From Angelakisella sp. (GTDB lineage: Bacteria; Bacillota; Clostridia; Oscillospirales; Ruminococcaceae): 64,000 nt of DNA. The position numbers and the translations under genes are program-made. Under the pieces are notes generated by a model, which was not told where the DNA came from, ran no database searches, and was given only the letters and a program-made list of their open reading frames with translations. Below, piece after piece: positions 42,922 through 51,520 of this stretch. The stretch covers positions 42,373-106,372 of the forward strand of contig JAHHTQ010000003.1 in NCBI GenBank assembly GCA_020024555.1, written 5' to 3'. Every line of letters begins with the position of its first letter. The stretch's first letter is position 1.

Positions 42922-42977
42922 AATAAGGCATCTTTGAATACAAGCCAACTCTTGTACTTTCAAAAATGCCTTTTATT
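42922..42977. terminator. Bidirectional terminator between murR and murQ
   Basis: AAGGCAT.TTTGAA / TTCAAA..ATGCCTT outer stem with an inner TACAAG/CTTGTA stem, T run TTTTATTTTTTT on the plus strand. Serves the convergent murR and murQ transcripts. Confidence 0.85.
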
Positions 42978-42980
42978 TTT

Positions 42981-43889
42981 TTATCTACTGTTTATAACTC
43001 CATATATTCGCCCTTTCGCAACTTGAAGTTTTCTCTCTGCGTCTTCCTTTGAACAGTTGCAAAGTATCATTACTATTGCTGTCTTTGCCGAATAATCACA
43101 CTCTTTCAGTACTCTTTCCGCTTCTTCCTGCGTAACATCTGTCGCTTCTTTTACAATAGACACTGTGCGGGATACTAATTTTTGGTTTGTAGCTTTTACG
43201 TCAACCATTAGGTTTCCGTATACCTTACCCAATTTTATCATAACAGTTGTGCTTAACATATTTAGAACCAACTTTTGCGCCGTTCCGCTTTTGAGCCTTG
43301 TAGAACCTGTTATAACTTCTGCGCCGGGGGACGGAGCGATATTTACATCAGCGAGTTGCGATATTTGCGAATTTGGACAACAGGTTAAACTAACCGTCTT
43401 TGCCCCTATTTTTTTTGCATAGTTTAATGCGCCTATGACGTAAGGGGTTCTGCCACTTGCCGCTATACCCACAAGAACATCGTTTGCCGAAAAATTAAGA
43501 TTAATAAGGTCGCTTTCGCCCAGCGCCATATTATCTTCCGCGCCTTCTATCGCCTTTACAAAAGCGGCATCTCCACCTGCAATAATTGCCTTTACAAGCT
43601 CTGGGTCTGTTCCAAAGGTGGGTGGGCATTCCGCCGCATCAAGTACGCCAAGTCTTCCGGAAGTACCACAGCCACAATAAATCAAGCGACCGCCGTTTAA
43701 CATTTTTTCATAGATAATTTCTACCGCCTCTGCTACCTTATCAAGTTCTTTTTCTACGGCAAACGCTACATTTTTATCCTCATTATTTATCATTTTTAGG
43801 ACTTCTATTGTTGGCGCTCTGTCAATATTTAATGTATTTACATTGATTTTTTCGGTATCAATATTATTAATATTAACTATTTTAATCAC
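42981..43889 (-). CDS. murQ: N-acetylmuramic acid 6-phosphate etherase MurQ
   Basis: 302 residues. SIS domain with YCGCGTSGRLGVLDAAECPP (about 71-90) and GIAASGRTPYV (about 137-147), then the C-terminal helical UBA-like end; catalytic Glu in AECPPTFG and a second Glu in AIEGAEDN agree with MurQ. It splits MurNAc-6-P into GlcNAc-6-P and D-lactate. The annotated GTG at 43889 sits inside AAGGTGAT, which looks like the ribosome site itself; an AUA at 43880 would then be the start. It is the last gene of the importer operon. The D-lactate it releases might be relevant to the lar genes, though those look atypical. Confidence 0.92.
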   Translation of the reverse strand: MIKIVNINNIDTEKINVNTLNIDRAPTIEVLKMINNEDKNVAFAVEKELDKVAEAVEIIYEKMLNGGRLIYCGCGTSGRLGVLDAAECPPTFGTDPELVKAIIAGGDAAFVKAIEGAEDNMALGESDLINLNFSANDVLVGIAASGRTPYVIGALNYAKKIGAKTVSLTCCPNSQISQLADVNIAPSPGAEVITGSTRLKSGTAQKLVLNMLSTTVMIKLGKVYGNLMVDVKATNQKLVSRTVSIVKEATDVTQEEAERVLKECDYSAKTAIVMILCNCSKEDAERKLQVAKGRIYGVINSR

Positions 43890-43919
43890 CTTATTTCTAT
43901 AATTTTCTCTTTTGTAACA

Positions 43920-44792
43920 TTAGCCTTTTACTGAACCTACTGTCAAACCTTTTACAAAATATTTTTGTAAAAAAGGATACAGTACAATAATAGGGAGCGT
44001 AGATGTTATAATTACCGCTGATTTTATGGAAATTGCTATTGTGGTTTTATCAGCCGAACCTGCGGCATCTCCTACCATTGATGTACCGTTTACTATGTTT
44101 CTTAAAAACAGCATTACCGGAAATTGCTTTGTATTAAGATATATTAATCCATTAAACCAGTCATTCCAAAAGAATACTGCCGTATACAGTCCTACGGTTG
44201 CTATTGCCGCTGTTGAAAGAGGTATGATTATTTTGCGAAGAATTCCAAAGTAATCAAGTCCGTCTATTAACGCAGCCTCCTCTATCTCGGTGGGTATGGA
44301 TTTAAAGAAATTTATCAGTATGATAAGATTAAACTGATTGATAGCAAACGGTAAAAGCATAGCCCAAACTGTTCCTGTCAGTTTTAACGATGAAACCAAC
44401 AGATAGTTTGGTATTAATCCACCCGAAAAGAACATTGAAAATACTACCATTTTCATAATAAACTTTTGTCCTTTTAAAAATCCTTTTGACAAAGGATAGG
44501 CAAAAAGTGTTGTCATAACAAGTGAAATAAATGTGCCTACAACTGTATAAAAAATTGTATTGCCATAAGCATCAAAAAAATTCGGATATGTAAATATTTG
44601 TTTATATGCGCTAAATGTAAGTCCCACCGGTAATAAAGAAACTTCTTTGTTTATAATTGCCGCCGGATCTGAAAGTGAAACCGCAAGCATATATATAAAC
44701 GGCACTAAACATACAATTAAGGACAAAATCATTACAATATATATAATGATATCAAATGCTACACTTCCGGGTGTATTATATTTTTTTCTCAT
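43920..44792 (-). CDS. Carbohydrate ABC importer permease (LplC/YtcP type)
   Basis: 290 residues, six membrane helices, EAA loop EEAALIDGLDYFGILRKIIIP (about 186-206) for contact with the ATPase. Belongs to the CUT1 group of LplC/YtcP permeases. It pairs with the LplB-type permease just upstream. There is no ATPase gene in the operon, so a shared MsmX-type ATPase must power it. Followed after 30 bases by murQ, which indicates that the cargo contains MurNAc. Confidence 0.88.
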   Translation of the reverse strand: MRKKYNTPGSVAFDIIIYIVMILSLIVCLVPFIYMLAVSLSDPAAIINKEVSLLPVGLTFSAYKQIFTYPNFFDAYGNTIFYTVVGTFISLVMTTLFAYPLSKGFLKGQKFIMKMVVFSMFFSGGLIPNYLLVSSLKLTGTVWAMLLPFAINQFNLIILINFFKSIPTEIEEAALIDGLDYFGILRKIIIPLSTAAIATVGLYTAVFFWNDWFNGLIYLNTKQFPVMLFLRNIVNGTSMVGDAAGSADKTTIAISIKSAVIITSTLPIIVLYPFLQKYFVKGLTVGSVKG

Positions 44793-44805
44793 TTTACTGT
44801 CCTCC

Positions 44806-45756
44806 TTAATAGATACTGTCGCCTGTGAATTTTCTGCTCAAAGCATTTGATGAAGTTACCAAAATCACACCGATTATTCCGCTAAACAATCCTATTGCCG
44901 TAGCGTATGAATAGTTTTGGTTGGCAAGACCTGTTCTATATACAAGCGTGTCAATAATATCGCTTACTTCTGAGTTTGACGGTGTGTACATAAGCAGTAC
45001 TTTTTCAAAACCCAAACTTAGCATTCGTCCTACATTCAGTATAAGCATAACCATAATAGTCGGTAGTATTGACGGTATTGTCACATAGAATATTTGCTGT
45101 ATGCGTGACGCTCCGTCGATTTCGGCAGCCTCAAACAAATCATTACTTATCCCTGTTATTGCCGCTAAATATATAATAGCTGTCCAACCTGTAAACTGCC
45201 ACGTATCTGTAAATATATAAAGAATTCTAAACCAACCCGATTCATTCATAAAATAAATCGGCTCTATTCCAAAAACATCTTGCAAAAATTGATTTACAAG
45301 TCCGGAACTCGGTGAAAGCATTTCGCCCAAAATAGCAATTACAACAACTGTTGATATAAAACGGGGCATATAGGATATTGTCTGCACTGCTTTTTTGAAT
45401 TTTTCGTGGCGCACTTCGTTTAACAGTATTGCGAAAAATATCGGAATAGGGAAGTTTATCAATAAATTGCCCAAAGAAAGCACAAGCGTATTACGAAAAG
45501 CTCTCCAAAACGCAGGGTCTCCCCAAAATAATTTAAAGTATCTTAAACCAACCCACTCTGTGCCATAAGCGCCCATTCCCGGGCGGTATCTTCTAAAAGC
45601 CAATATATTGCCGAACATCGGAATATATTTAAATAAAATAAAGTAGATAATAGGCAAAAGCATCATAGCATACAGTTGCCAATATTTTTTAAAGTATCTT
45701 TTACCCGCGCCGCTTTTTTGTAAAGGAGTTTTTGTTTTTACTGTTGAAACAGACAT
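44806..45756 (-). CDS. Carbohydrate ABC importer permease (LplB type)
   Basis: 316 residues from the ATG at 45756, which has AAGGAAGGTG 9 bases upstream; the longer frame begins within that site. Six membrane helices; N-terminal basic region then KYWQLYAMMLLPIIYFILF, the FRRYRPGMG segment of LplB-type permeases, and EAA loop EAAEIDGASRIQQIFYVTIP. Partner of the next permease, 13 bases downstream. Confidence 0.88.
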   Translation of the reverse strand: MSVSTVKTKTPLQKSGAGKRYFKKYWQLYAMMLLPIIYFILFKYIPMFGNILAFRRYRPGMGAYGTEWVGLRYFKLFWGDPAFWRAFRNTLVLSLGNLLINFPIPIFFAILLNEVRHEKFKKAVQTISYMPRFISTVVVIAILGEMLSPSSGLVNQFLQDVFGIEPIYFMNESGWFRILYIFTDTWQFTGWTAIIYLAAITGISNDLFEAAEIDGASRIQQIFYVTIPSILPTIMVMLILNVGRMLSLGFEKVLLMYTPSNSEVSDIIDTLVYRTGLANQNYSYATAIGLFSGIIGVILVTSSNALSRKFTGDSIY

Positions 45757-45919
45757 AATTTTACACACCTTCCTTTTAAGTTATATATAAATTTGCAAAA
45801 TACAAATTATTTTCACAGTTAATTAATTGTTGTTTTTTTAAGATTATTTAAGAAAATGAATAGCTTATATTTCTATTTTTATTATTTTGACACTGTTCTT
45901 TATATTTAGGGGTTAAGTA

Positions 45920-45962
45920 TAGCGGTGATATAACTCAGAATACTTTGCTGATACCACCGCTA
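45920..45962 (-). other. mRNA hairpin between the binding-protein and permease genes
   Basis: TAGCGGTG (45920-45927) pairs with CACCGCTA (45955-45962), with an inner stem of ATAACTCAG/CTGATAC type. No U run follows on the minus strand. Such hairpins after solute-binding-protein genes protect that part of the transcript and raise its level over the permease part. Confidence 0.7.
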
Positions 45963-45999
45963 CATCTAAATAACACTATTGATTATTTAATATTGTTGC

Positions 46000-47592
46000 T
46001 TATTTTTTCAAATTATCATTATATAGCTTACAGAAATCATCAATTCTAAGATTTTTCATCTCTGCAACATATTGATCCCAGTCTTTTTCCACACTCTTTT
46101 TGCCTGTAATAAATGCGTCTACCCAAACTTCAAAAGTATCTGCAAGTGGTGTTTGCAAAATACCTGCTTCCTCTGATGCAAGGTCATCAAATGACGGCGC
46201 CGGTGGGATAGGTTGTATTACGTTACCCATAGCTTCAACCTCTGCATTTATTCTTGCATAGTTCTCATCATACTTTGTCATTTCACGTTTGTTTATCCAT
46301 ACAAGTTGCGTAACATCTGAGCCACAACCATATTTAACTTGCATTGATTTATATATACCTTCTTTGGCATTCATTATTTCATCACTGTAAGTAATTTTTC
46401 CGTCTTTTTCTGTATATGTTACGCCTTCAACGCCAAGACACCATAGTTTTGCTCCTTCATCGGAGAAGAATACTTCGTCTATTGTGCGTACAACTCTTTC
46501 AAAATCTTTACGTTTTGCATTTGCTGTTGGGAACATTATACCTGCTCCTGTTCTGCTCTTTTGTTGGTGATGCGCGCCGGCAGGGCCTGCCAAAGCAGGA
46601 TACATTTGAAGTTTAAATCCTTCTATTGTGCTTGCTCCTTCTATACCGCCTATTTGGTCATAGTAAGCATAAGAAGCCATTGCCTTACCTGTTGCCATTT
46701 TTTGACTCCATATATCGCCGTTTATTGGGTCAGCCATTTCCGGATCAAGCAGTCCTTCCGCATACAGTTTTGCAAGGAATGATACATACTCTTTGTATTC
46801 ATCACTGATAGCGCCTGCAAAATATTCACCTTTTTCGTAATTGTAACTTAGCGTATTTCCTGATGTGCCGTTTTTGCCAAGGCTTATGCCAAATGCTGGC
46901 ATTGTCATTCTAAACAGAACACGGGGGCCGGCAAGTATTGTAAGCGGATATGAATCAGGATTTTGTTTTTTGTATTCCTTTAATATTTTGTATAAATCAT
47001 CATAAGTTTTTGGTGTGGGAAGATTATTTTTTTGAAGAAAATCTTCACGCATAATCAAACCGCCGTCATAGAAAGGAACATCGAATAAACCCGGCATATA
47101 GTATCTTTTACCATCTGCCAAATTAAGTTTCGCTACGTCTTCTTCCATACCGAACTCTTTAACTTTCGCATTAAAGTTAGGCGTCCAGTCAGCATAGTCA
47201 CTGATAGGAACTATTGCGCCGTTTAAAGCAAGCGATGCGTTTTCACCTACTGTTGATTGATACAAAATTACATCAGGCGTATTTGTGCCTGTGTTGAGCG
47301 CAAGCGATACCTTTGTTTTATAGTCTGCTATTGGAATAACTTCAAAATCAAAATCTACATTAAATTTTTCTTCTGCTGTTTTTACTGTCAACCAATCTTC
47401 TTTAAACGGTAGTGTTGCATTATCAGAATAGAATATTTTAATTTTTACAGGACCGTCATTATTTACTGTTTCGCCTGTGTTTGAGCCTGTGCCGGATTTA
47501 GTATCTGTTGGCGCTTGTGTTGAATTACCACAACCTGTAAACACAGATGTCAGCATTACTACTGAAAGTAATATTGCCATTATTTTTTTCAT
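46000..47592 (-). CDS. Lipoprotein solute-binding protein of a carbohydrate ABC importer (LplA type)
   Basis: 530 residues. Signal peptide with lipobox FTGC (Cys about 21), Thr/Gly-rich linker, then a type 1 extracellular solute-binding protein fold (KIKIFYSDNATLPFKEDWLT onwards). Long LplA/YtcQ-like proteins of this size serve LplBC permeases and bind oligosaccharides. Because murQ, anmK, murK, namZ and nagZ surround it, its ligand is predicted to be MurNAc, MurNAc-GlcNAc, or anhydro-muro-disaccharide. First gene of the importer operon, with a TTGACT/TATCAT promoter upstream and ribosome site TAGGAGGA. Confidence 0.88.
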   Translation of the reverse strand: MKKIMAILLSVVMLTSVFTGCGNSTQAPTDTKSGTGSNTGETVNNDGPVKIKIFYSDNATLPFKEDWLTVKTAEEKFNVDFDFEVIPIADYKTKVSLALNTGTNTPDVILYQSTVGENASLALNGAIVPISDYADWTPNFNAKVKEFGMEEDVAKLNLADGKRYYMPGLFDVPFYDGGLIMREDFLQKNNLPTPKTYDDLYKILKEYKKQNPDSYPLTILAGPRVLFRMTMPAFGISLGKNGTSGNTLSYNYEKGEYFAGAISDEYKEYVSFLAKLYAEGLLDPEMADPINGDIWSQKMATGKAMASYAYYDQIGGIEGASTIEGFKLQMYPALAGPAGAHHQQKSRTGAGIMFPTANAKRKDFERVVRTIDEVFFSDEGAKLWCLGVEGVTYTEKDGKITYSDEIMNAKEGIYKSMQVKYGCGSDVTQLVWINKREMTKYDENYARINAEVEAMGNVIQPIPPAPSFDDLASEEAGILQTPLADTFEVWVDAFITGKKSVEKDWDQYVAEMKNLRIDDFCKLYNDNLKK

Positions 47593-47714
47593 ACTTCTTC
47601 CTCCTAAAATATAAATTAACAGTTTTTACTGTCAAAAAAAATAATAAAACATCGCACTTTGTAAAAAAGTTTCATAATTTTTATTTATTTTTGTACTAAT
47701 GTTTCATTGTCTGT

Positions 47715-47743
47715 ATGATAGCACTTTTTTTACATCTAGTCAA
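47715..47743 (-). promoter_or_regulatory. Promoter of the muro-sugar importer operon
   Basis: Minus-strand TTGACT (47738-47743) and TATCAT (47715-47720) at 17-base spacing, 123 bases before the binding-protein ATG. Confidence 0.7.
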
Positions 47744-47844
47744 TATGATATTATAATATTTGTTGAAATATATATACAATAATTAAAAAAATTATATAAA
47801 ATCACGAAAAGTAAGATTGAAAAGTTTTTATATCCTGTTATTTA

Positions 47845-47888
47845 TAAAAAAATACCCACTGATGTAATGGTTCTACATCAATGAGTAT
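47845..47888 (-). terminator. Terminator of the type IV pilus operon
   Basis: ATACTCATTGATGTA (47874-47888) pairs with TACATCAGTGGGTAT (47852-47866) in minus-strand RNA with one or two G-U pairs, followed by seven U. Confidence 0.9.
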
Positions 47889-47903
47889 ATTTTCTATAAT
47901 ATA

Positions 47904-48434
47904 TCAGTTAAGATTATCTTTTTGATATTCAAAAAATGTCATAACCACTGTTGTTGTTATTTTCTCATTTTCCCTTTGTGAAAATTGCAAATCAGTTAAC
48001 AGTACACGTAACGGGCTATCATGAAGTCTTTTTAGTATTTGCCATGTTTGGGCATAGCTTGAACAAGTAAACGGTATAGTTACACGACGACGAAAGATAT
48101 TATCCTCACTTGCCCCCGATTGAAAAGTTATTGCATATTCTTCGCTGTCTGTCAGAATACTGTGCAAATCTACCATAATAGCTTGAATATTATCGTACTG
48201 TGGCATATAGTTGAAATTAGTTTCTTTATTTGATAATTCTTTTAACATTACTTTTTGTCTCACTAATTTTTCGTCTAATTGGTCATTAATATTTTGTTGA
48301 GAAAGGATTTGATTTTTCAGGTTTTCTATTTGATTTGATATTGGCATATTAAAAAACAATACATATCCGCTGACTACTACGACAATTATCAAACAAACTA
48401 TCAGTACTTGCTCTCTTGTAGATAATTTTTTCAT
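47904..48434 (-). CDS. pilO: Type IV pilus inner-membrane protein, PilO-like
   Basis: 176 residues: short cytoplasmic start, one helix (VLIVCLIIVVVVSGYVLFF, about 10-28), a coiled coil (QIENLKNQILSQQNINDQ) and a ferredoxin-like C-terminal domain. This is the bitopic PilO/GspM plan. It is the last gene of the operon, and its ATG overlaps the PilN stop (ATGA). PilM, PilN and PilO form the alignment complex that links the platform and ATPases to the envelope. Confidence 0.82.
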   Translation of the reverse strand: MKKLSTREQVLIVCLIIVVVVSGYVLFFNMPISNQIENLKNQILSQQNINDQLDEKLVRQKVMLKELSNKETNFNYMPQYDNIQAIMVDLHSILTDSEEYAITFQSGASEDNIFRRRVTIPFTCSSYAQTWQILKRLHDSPLRVLLTDLQFSQRENEKITTTVVMTFFEYQKDNLN

Positions 48435-49024
48435 GAATTTTTTTCCTCCTCTCTGCTAACCTCAAAATATACGTGCGCCTCTACAAGATTTTTATCCCCT
48501 TTTGTAGATACGGCTGTATCAACGCTTATATTGGTTACCGGTTTGGATTGATCTAATTGATATACTAACATTGCGGCTTCTTCCAAAGTTATATCCGAAA
48601 AATTTAACAATACTTTATTTTCTGAAATTGAAACTTGATAAATTTTTGCCATCGGACGAACTGTATTGTCAATAAGATTCAAAATTTGCATAATATCCAC
48701 CTGAGCCAGCTCTTCCTGCGTAGGCGTTGCGCGAATATAGTCTTCCAGCACCTTGTTATAATCTTTTAAATCTTCAAGTTTTTCGGCTGATTGTGTTTCA
48801 AGTAAAGCTATTTTCTCATTTAATTGTTTTACTTCATTTAATGGGTCATAAATCATCACCTTTGATAAGGCAAATATCACAACCACAGCAAACAGAATAT
48901 AGAGAGCCTTTGTTGCGGGCGCAGTAGTACGATCCTCTTTAAAATACAAGTTCATATAACGCTTTGTGGGATATACTTTTTTCTTTCTTCGCATAAGTTG
49001 GTTCATATCTATATTTAAATTCAT
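48431..49024 (-). CDS. pilN: Type IV pilus assembly protein, PilN-like
   Basis: 197 residues from the ATG at 49024 (AGGAGGG 7 bases upstream). Begins MNLNIDMNQLM, a fit to the cytoplasmic N-terminal peptide of PilN (consensus NLLP) that binds PilM, then basic residues, one membrane helix near residues 38-57, a coiled coil and a C-terminal domain. It lies 3 bases after pilM. Confidence 0.82.
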   Translation of the reverse strand: MNLNIDMNQLMRRKKKVYPTKRYMNLYFKEDRTTAPATKALYILFAVVVIFALSKVMIYDPLNEVKQLNEKIALLETQSAEKLEDLKDYNKVLEDYIRATPTQEELAQVDIMQILNLIDNTVRPMAKIYQVSISENKVLLNFSDITLEEAAMLVYQLDQSKPVTNISVDTAVSTKGDKNLVEAHVYFEVSREEEKNS

Positions 49025-49027
49025 CAA

Positions 49028-50044
49028 TTATCCCTCCTCTTTGAAATCCAAAATTAATCCCATAGCACAAGCAAAATCAGCTTTATTCTGATTTTTGTCT
49101 TCTTCATTTTGCATTAAATCAGCAATAGGAAGTATCGGCAAAGCAAGAGTTTCTTGCAAAATATTAGACAGTGGACGAATATTTGCGCCTCCTCCTATCA
49201 GATATACACCGCTAAGTTGATTTTGTCGATATGTAAAATGGTAGAAGTTTACTAATTTTAAAGTTTCAATCGCAATATTCTCATACATCTCCACACAACG
49301 GGAATTTTCCAAAATTTCCTGATGATTTCCCCGTTTATATGAATCTGTCAAAAACTTATCAATATTTAAAATATCCGCAACTACCATATCTATGTCTCGA
49401 CTACCCACAGGAATTCTTCGTGTAACTTGAATTTTATTGTCTTGTACTATAAAAATACGTGTTGATAAATATCCCAAGTCAATAAAGCAATATTCTTTTG
49501 GCGCATCGTTTTTTTTCGTGCGATAATTTTTAACCAACTGTATAAGCGCCATTTCCTGTGGCAGTATTCGTTTCAACGAAAACCCACCTGCGCCAAACAT
49601 TTGAATATAGCTTTGAATTTGATTTTTCTCTACTGCCGCCGCCATCATAGTAAGCTCGCTTGGAGTATTGTCATCATCTCTTGTCAATTCCTCACAAATG
49701 GCATAATCACAATGATACTGATGTGTTTCCCCATGTATAAATTCACTGAATTCATAAGGCAAATTCAACATCAACTGATCCTCTGACATATACGGCATAG
49801 AAACCAAACGGCAAATTACCTTGCTTGAAGGTAATAGTAGCGCCGCCGGACCTTTTGGCAAACGTAGGTCCTTTTTTGCTTGTTTTAAAAATGCCGAAAA
49901 GGCATTCGGCATTGTAATTGTATCTTCTTCTATTAAATTTGCAGGGAACCTCAGTTCGTGAAATTCTGCTTTTCCATTTTTAAGCGCCACAATTTTCAGA
50001 CTGTTATTTCCCAAATCAAATGCAACTTTTATTTTTTTTGACAT
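49028..50044 (-). CDS. pilM: Type IV pilus assembly protein PilM (actin-like ATPase)
   Basis: 338 residues from the ATG at 50044 (AGAGGAAG upstream). Actin-fold phosphate loops: VAFDLGNNSLKIVAL at residues 6-20 and the second CFIDLGYLSTRIFIV near 185-200; then YLIGGGANI near 290. PilM is the cytoplasmic ring that binds the PilN N-terminal peptide. Its frame begins 15 bases after the pilD stop. Confidence 0.88.
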   Translation of the reverse strand: MSKKIKVAFDLGNNSLKIVALKNGKAEFHELRFPANLIEEDTITMPNAFSAFLKQAKKDLRLPKGPAALLLPSSKVICRLVSMPYMSEDQLMLNLPYEFSEFIHGETHQYHCDYAICEELTRDDDNTPSELTMMAAAVEKNQIQSYIQMFGAGGFSLKRILPQEMALIQLVKNYRTKKNDAPKEYCFIDLGYLSTRIFIVQDNKIQVTRRIPVGSRDIDMVVADILNIDKFLTDSYKRGNHQEILENSRCVEMYENIAIETLKLVNFYHFTYRQNQLSGVYLIGGGANIRPLSNILQETLALPILPIADLMQNEEDKNQNKADFACAMGLILDFKEEG

Positions 50045-50058
50045 ATATACACTTCCTC

Positions 50059-50841
50059 TCAAACAAGTAACCCTTTATACCATATAATAAAGGGTTCTCC
50101 AAATAAAATGACTGTCAGCCACGCTAGTGATAAGAATGGGCCAAAGGCAATTTCTTTGCCAAAAGATTTTCTTTTCATTATCAATGCCCATATCAGAGCC
50201 AACACACAACCCATAAAGAGCAGTAACAGCATTTCAGTCCAGTCCAGATATAAACCGAGTACAAACAACAGCTTTATATCTCCGCCACCCATACTTTCTT
50301 TATTAAGCAAGCTATCCATCGCAAGTGACAGGAGAAGTACCGGCAAAGATACGCTTAATGCTCCTATTAACATTGAAATCAATGTCTGCTTAACAGGCTG
50401 TTTGAGGAGAACAAAAAACACCAGTCTGTTTATTATTGCCACCAGTAAGAATTTATTAGGTAAAATATGCGTATTCCAATCCACTAAGGCAAGCAGTAAC
50501 AAGAGACTTCCAAAAATCAGTTGCATTAAGAAATTAAGTCCAAAACCGAATTTTAATCCCAATGATGCAAACAGTAACGCGCCCATTGTCTCTGAAACAA
50601 GGCATTGTATGGGGATATGCTTTTTGCAGTAGCGACAGCGACCTCTGTTAATAAGATAGCTAAATATCGGAACCAGGTCTCTCGCCCCCAATATGTGTCC
50701 GCAACTGTCACAGCGGGAACGTCCTTTCGGAAGTTCTCCACGAACTGCCGCACATTCAAAAAAACTGCCCATAACAGCGCCCATAACAGCAAGCCAAAAT
50801 ATGTAATAAAATTGTAAAAACTGCGCCGAGTCCATTCTCAT
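50059..50841 (-). CDS. pilD: Prepilin peptidase / N-methyltransferase PilD (TcpJ)
   Basis: 260 residues, about seven membrane helices. The N-terminal domain has the four-Cys zinc site CDSCG...CRYC (residues 44-72) of full-length PilD. Catalytic aspartates are Asp121 in VDWNTHILPN and Asp188 in GGGDIK, the GxGD motif of aspartyl prepilin peptidases. It should process all five prepilins of this operon, cutting after the Gly of the leader. Ribosome site AAAGGAG. Confidence 0.92.
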   Translation of the reverse strand: MRMDSAQFLQFYYIFWLAVMGAVMGSFFECAAVRGELPKGRSRCDSCGHILGARDLVPIFSYLINRGRCRYCKKHIPIQCLVSETMGALLFASLGLKFGFGLNFLMQLIFGSLLLLLALVDWNTHILPNKFLLVAIINRLVFFVLLKQPVKQTLISMLIGALSVSLPVLLLSLAMDSLLNKESMGGGDIKLLFVLGLYLDWTEMLLLLFMGCVLALIWALIMKRKSFGKEIAFGPFLSLAWLTVILFGEPFIIWYKGLLV

Positions 50842-50859
50842 AATTCTCCTTTGTACCGT

Positions 50860-50951
50860 AAACTGCCTTGGGACTGCGTCGGAATATTCCGGCGCTATCC
50901 CAAAACAGTTTTTTTAATCAATGCCGTTGGAGGTCCACCCCGCTCCAACGG
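50860..50951 (-). other. Pair of long RNA hairpins between pilA and pilD
   Basis: In the mRNA, hairpin 1 is CCGTTGGAG/CTCCAACGG (50924-50932, 50943-50951) and hairpin 2 is a 52-base imperfect palindrome (50860-50911) centred on GGAATATTCC with AAACTG/CAGTTT ends. On the minus strand two U-G pairs strengthen hairpin 2. Neither is followed by U residues on that strand, so they are more likely mRNA stabilisers or processing signals than terminators. The plus strand does carry a T run after hairpin 2. Confidence 0.7.
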
Positions 50952-50998
50952 TATTATTTAAGATGAATAAACTGAAATAATGACGTTAAAAATTATTG

Positions 50999-51418
50999 TT
51001 AGTTAGGTTCGACAGGATTCAATTCGTTGCCCGTATTTCCTTTCTCAACCCACTTAATCTCAACATCGCCGCTATCCGAAATTTTTACTTTTATTATTAA
51101 TTTATTGGTATTACGAGATTGACTATATCCTTTTATATTATTAACTTCTCCACCCTCAGGAATTAATTTACCTGCTGACGCATCATAATAATAGTTGCCG
51201 GATTCACCATCTGTCATATATGTGATTACAGCGGCGGCTTTCGCTGCTCTTTGATTTGCCAAATCTGTATTTATTTTTGCTTTATTTAAGCTTCCGCTAA
51301 CCATAGGAATTGAAACAGCAACCAAAATGGCAATAATAGCCACTACGATAAGCATTTCAATAAGAGTAAAACCTTTGGATTTTTTTAATTTTGCTTTTAA
51401 AGTATTTTTTAGATTCAT
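50999..51418 (-). CDS. pilA: Type IV major pilin-like protein PilA
   Basis: 139 residues from the ATG at 51418 (GGAGGA upstream; the longer frame has no such site). Basic leader ending KSKG, cleavage before Phe, then FTLIEMLIVVAIIAILVAVSIP, with Glu at +5, the canonical class III signal and helix alpha-1. The globular part of ~100 residues has Tyr-rich YYYDASAGK and a repetitive polar C-terminus. By size, position and strong leader region it is the most likely major pilin. It has its own 102-base upstream gap and hairpins after it, both consistent with higher expression than its neighbours. Confidence 0.9.
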   Translation of the reverse strand: MNLKNTLKAKLKKSKGFTLIEMLIVVAIIAILVAVSIPMVSGSLNKAKINTDLANQRAAKAAAVITYMTDGESGNYYYDASAGKLIPEGGEVNNIKGYSQSRNTNKLIIKVKISDSGDVEIKWVEKGNTGNELNPVEPN

Positions 51419-51520
51419 ATTAAATCCTCCATATAAATTTTGCGCACCACCTAAGTGGCTATTTAAAACATTTATCATATAGTTATCAAAGGGTAGGGGT
51501 GGCGCCCTTATAATATCTTA

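Larger units (their letters stand above)
47593..47903. other. Intergenic region with importer promoter and pil-operon terminator
   Basis: 311 bases without a gene. The left part is the 5' leader of the binding-protein gene, where GTTTCAT occurs twice on the plus strand (about 47672 and 47702); this could be part of an RpiR site but is AT-rich and unproven. The right part holds the terminator of the pilus operon. Confidence 0.65.
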
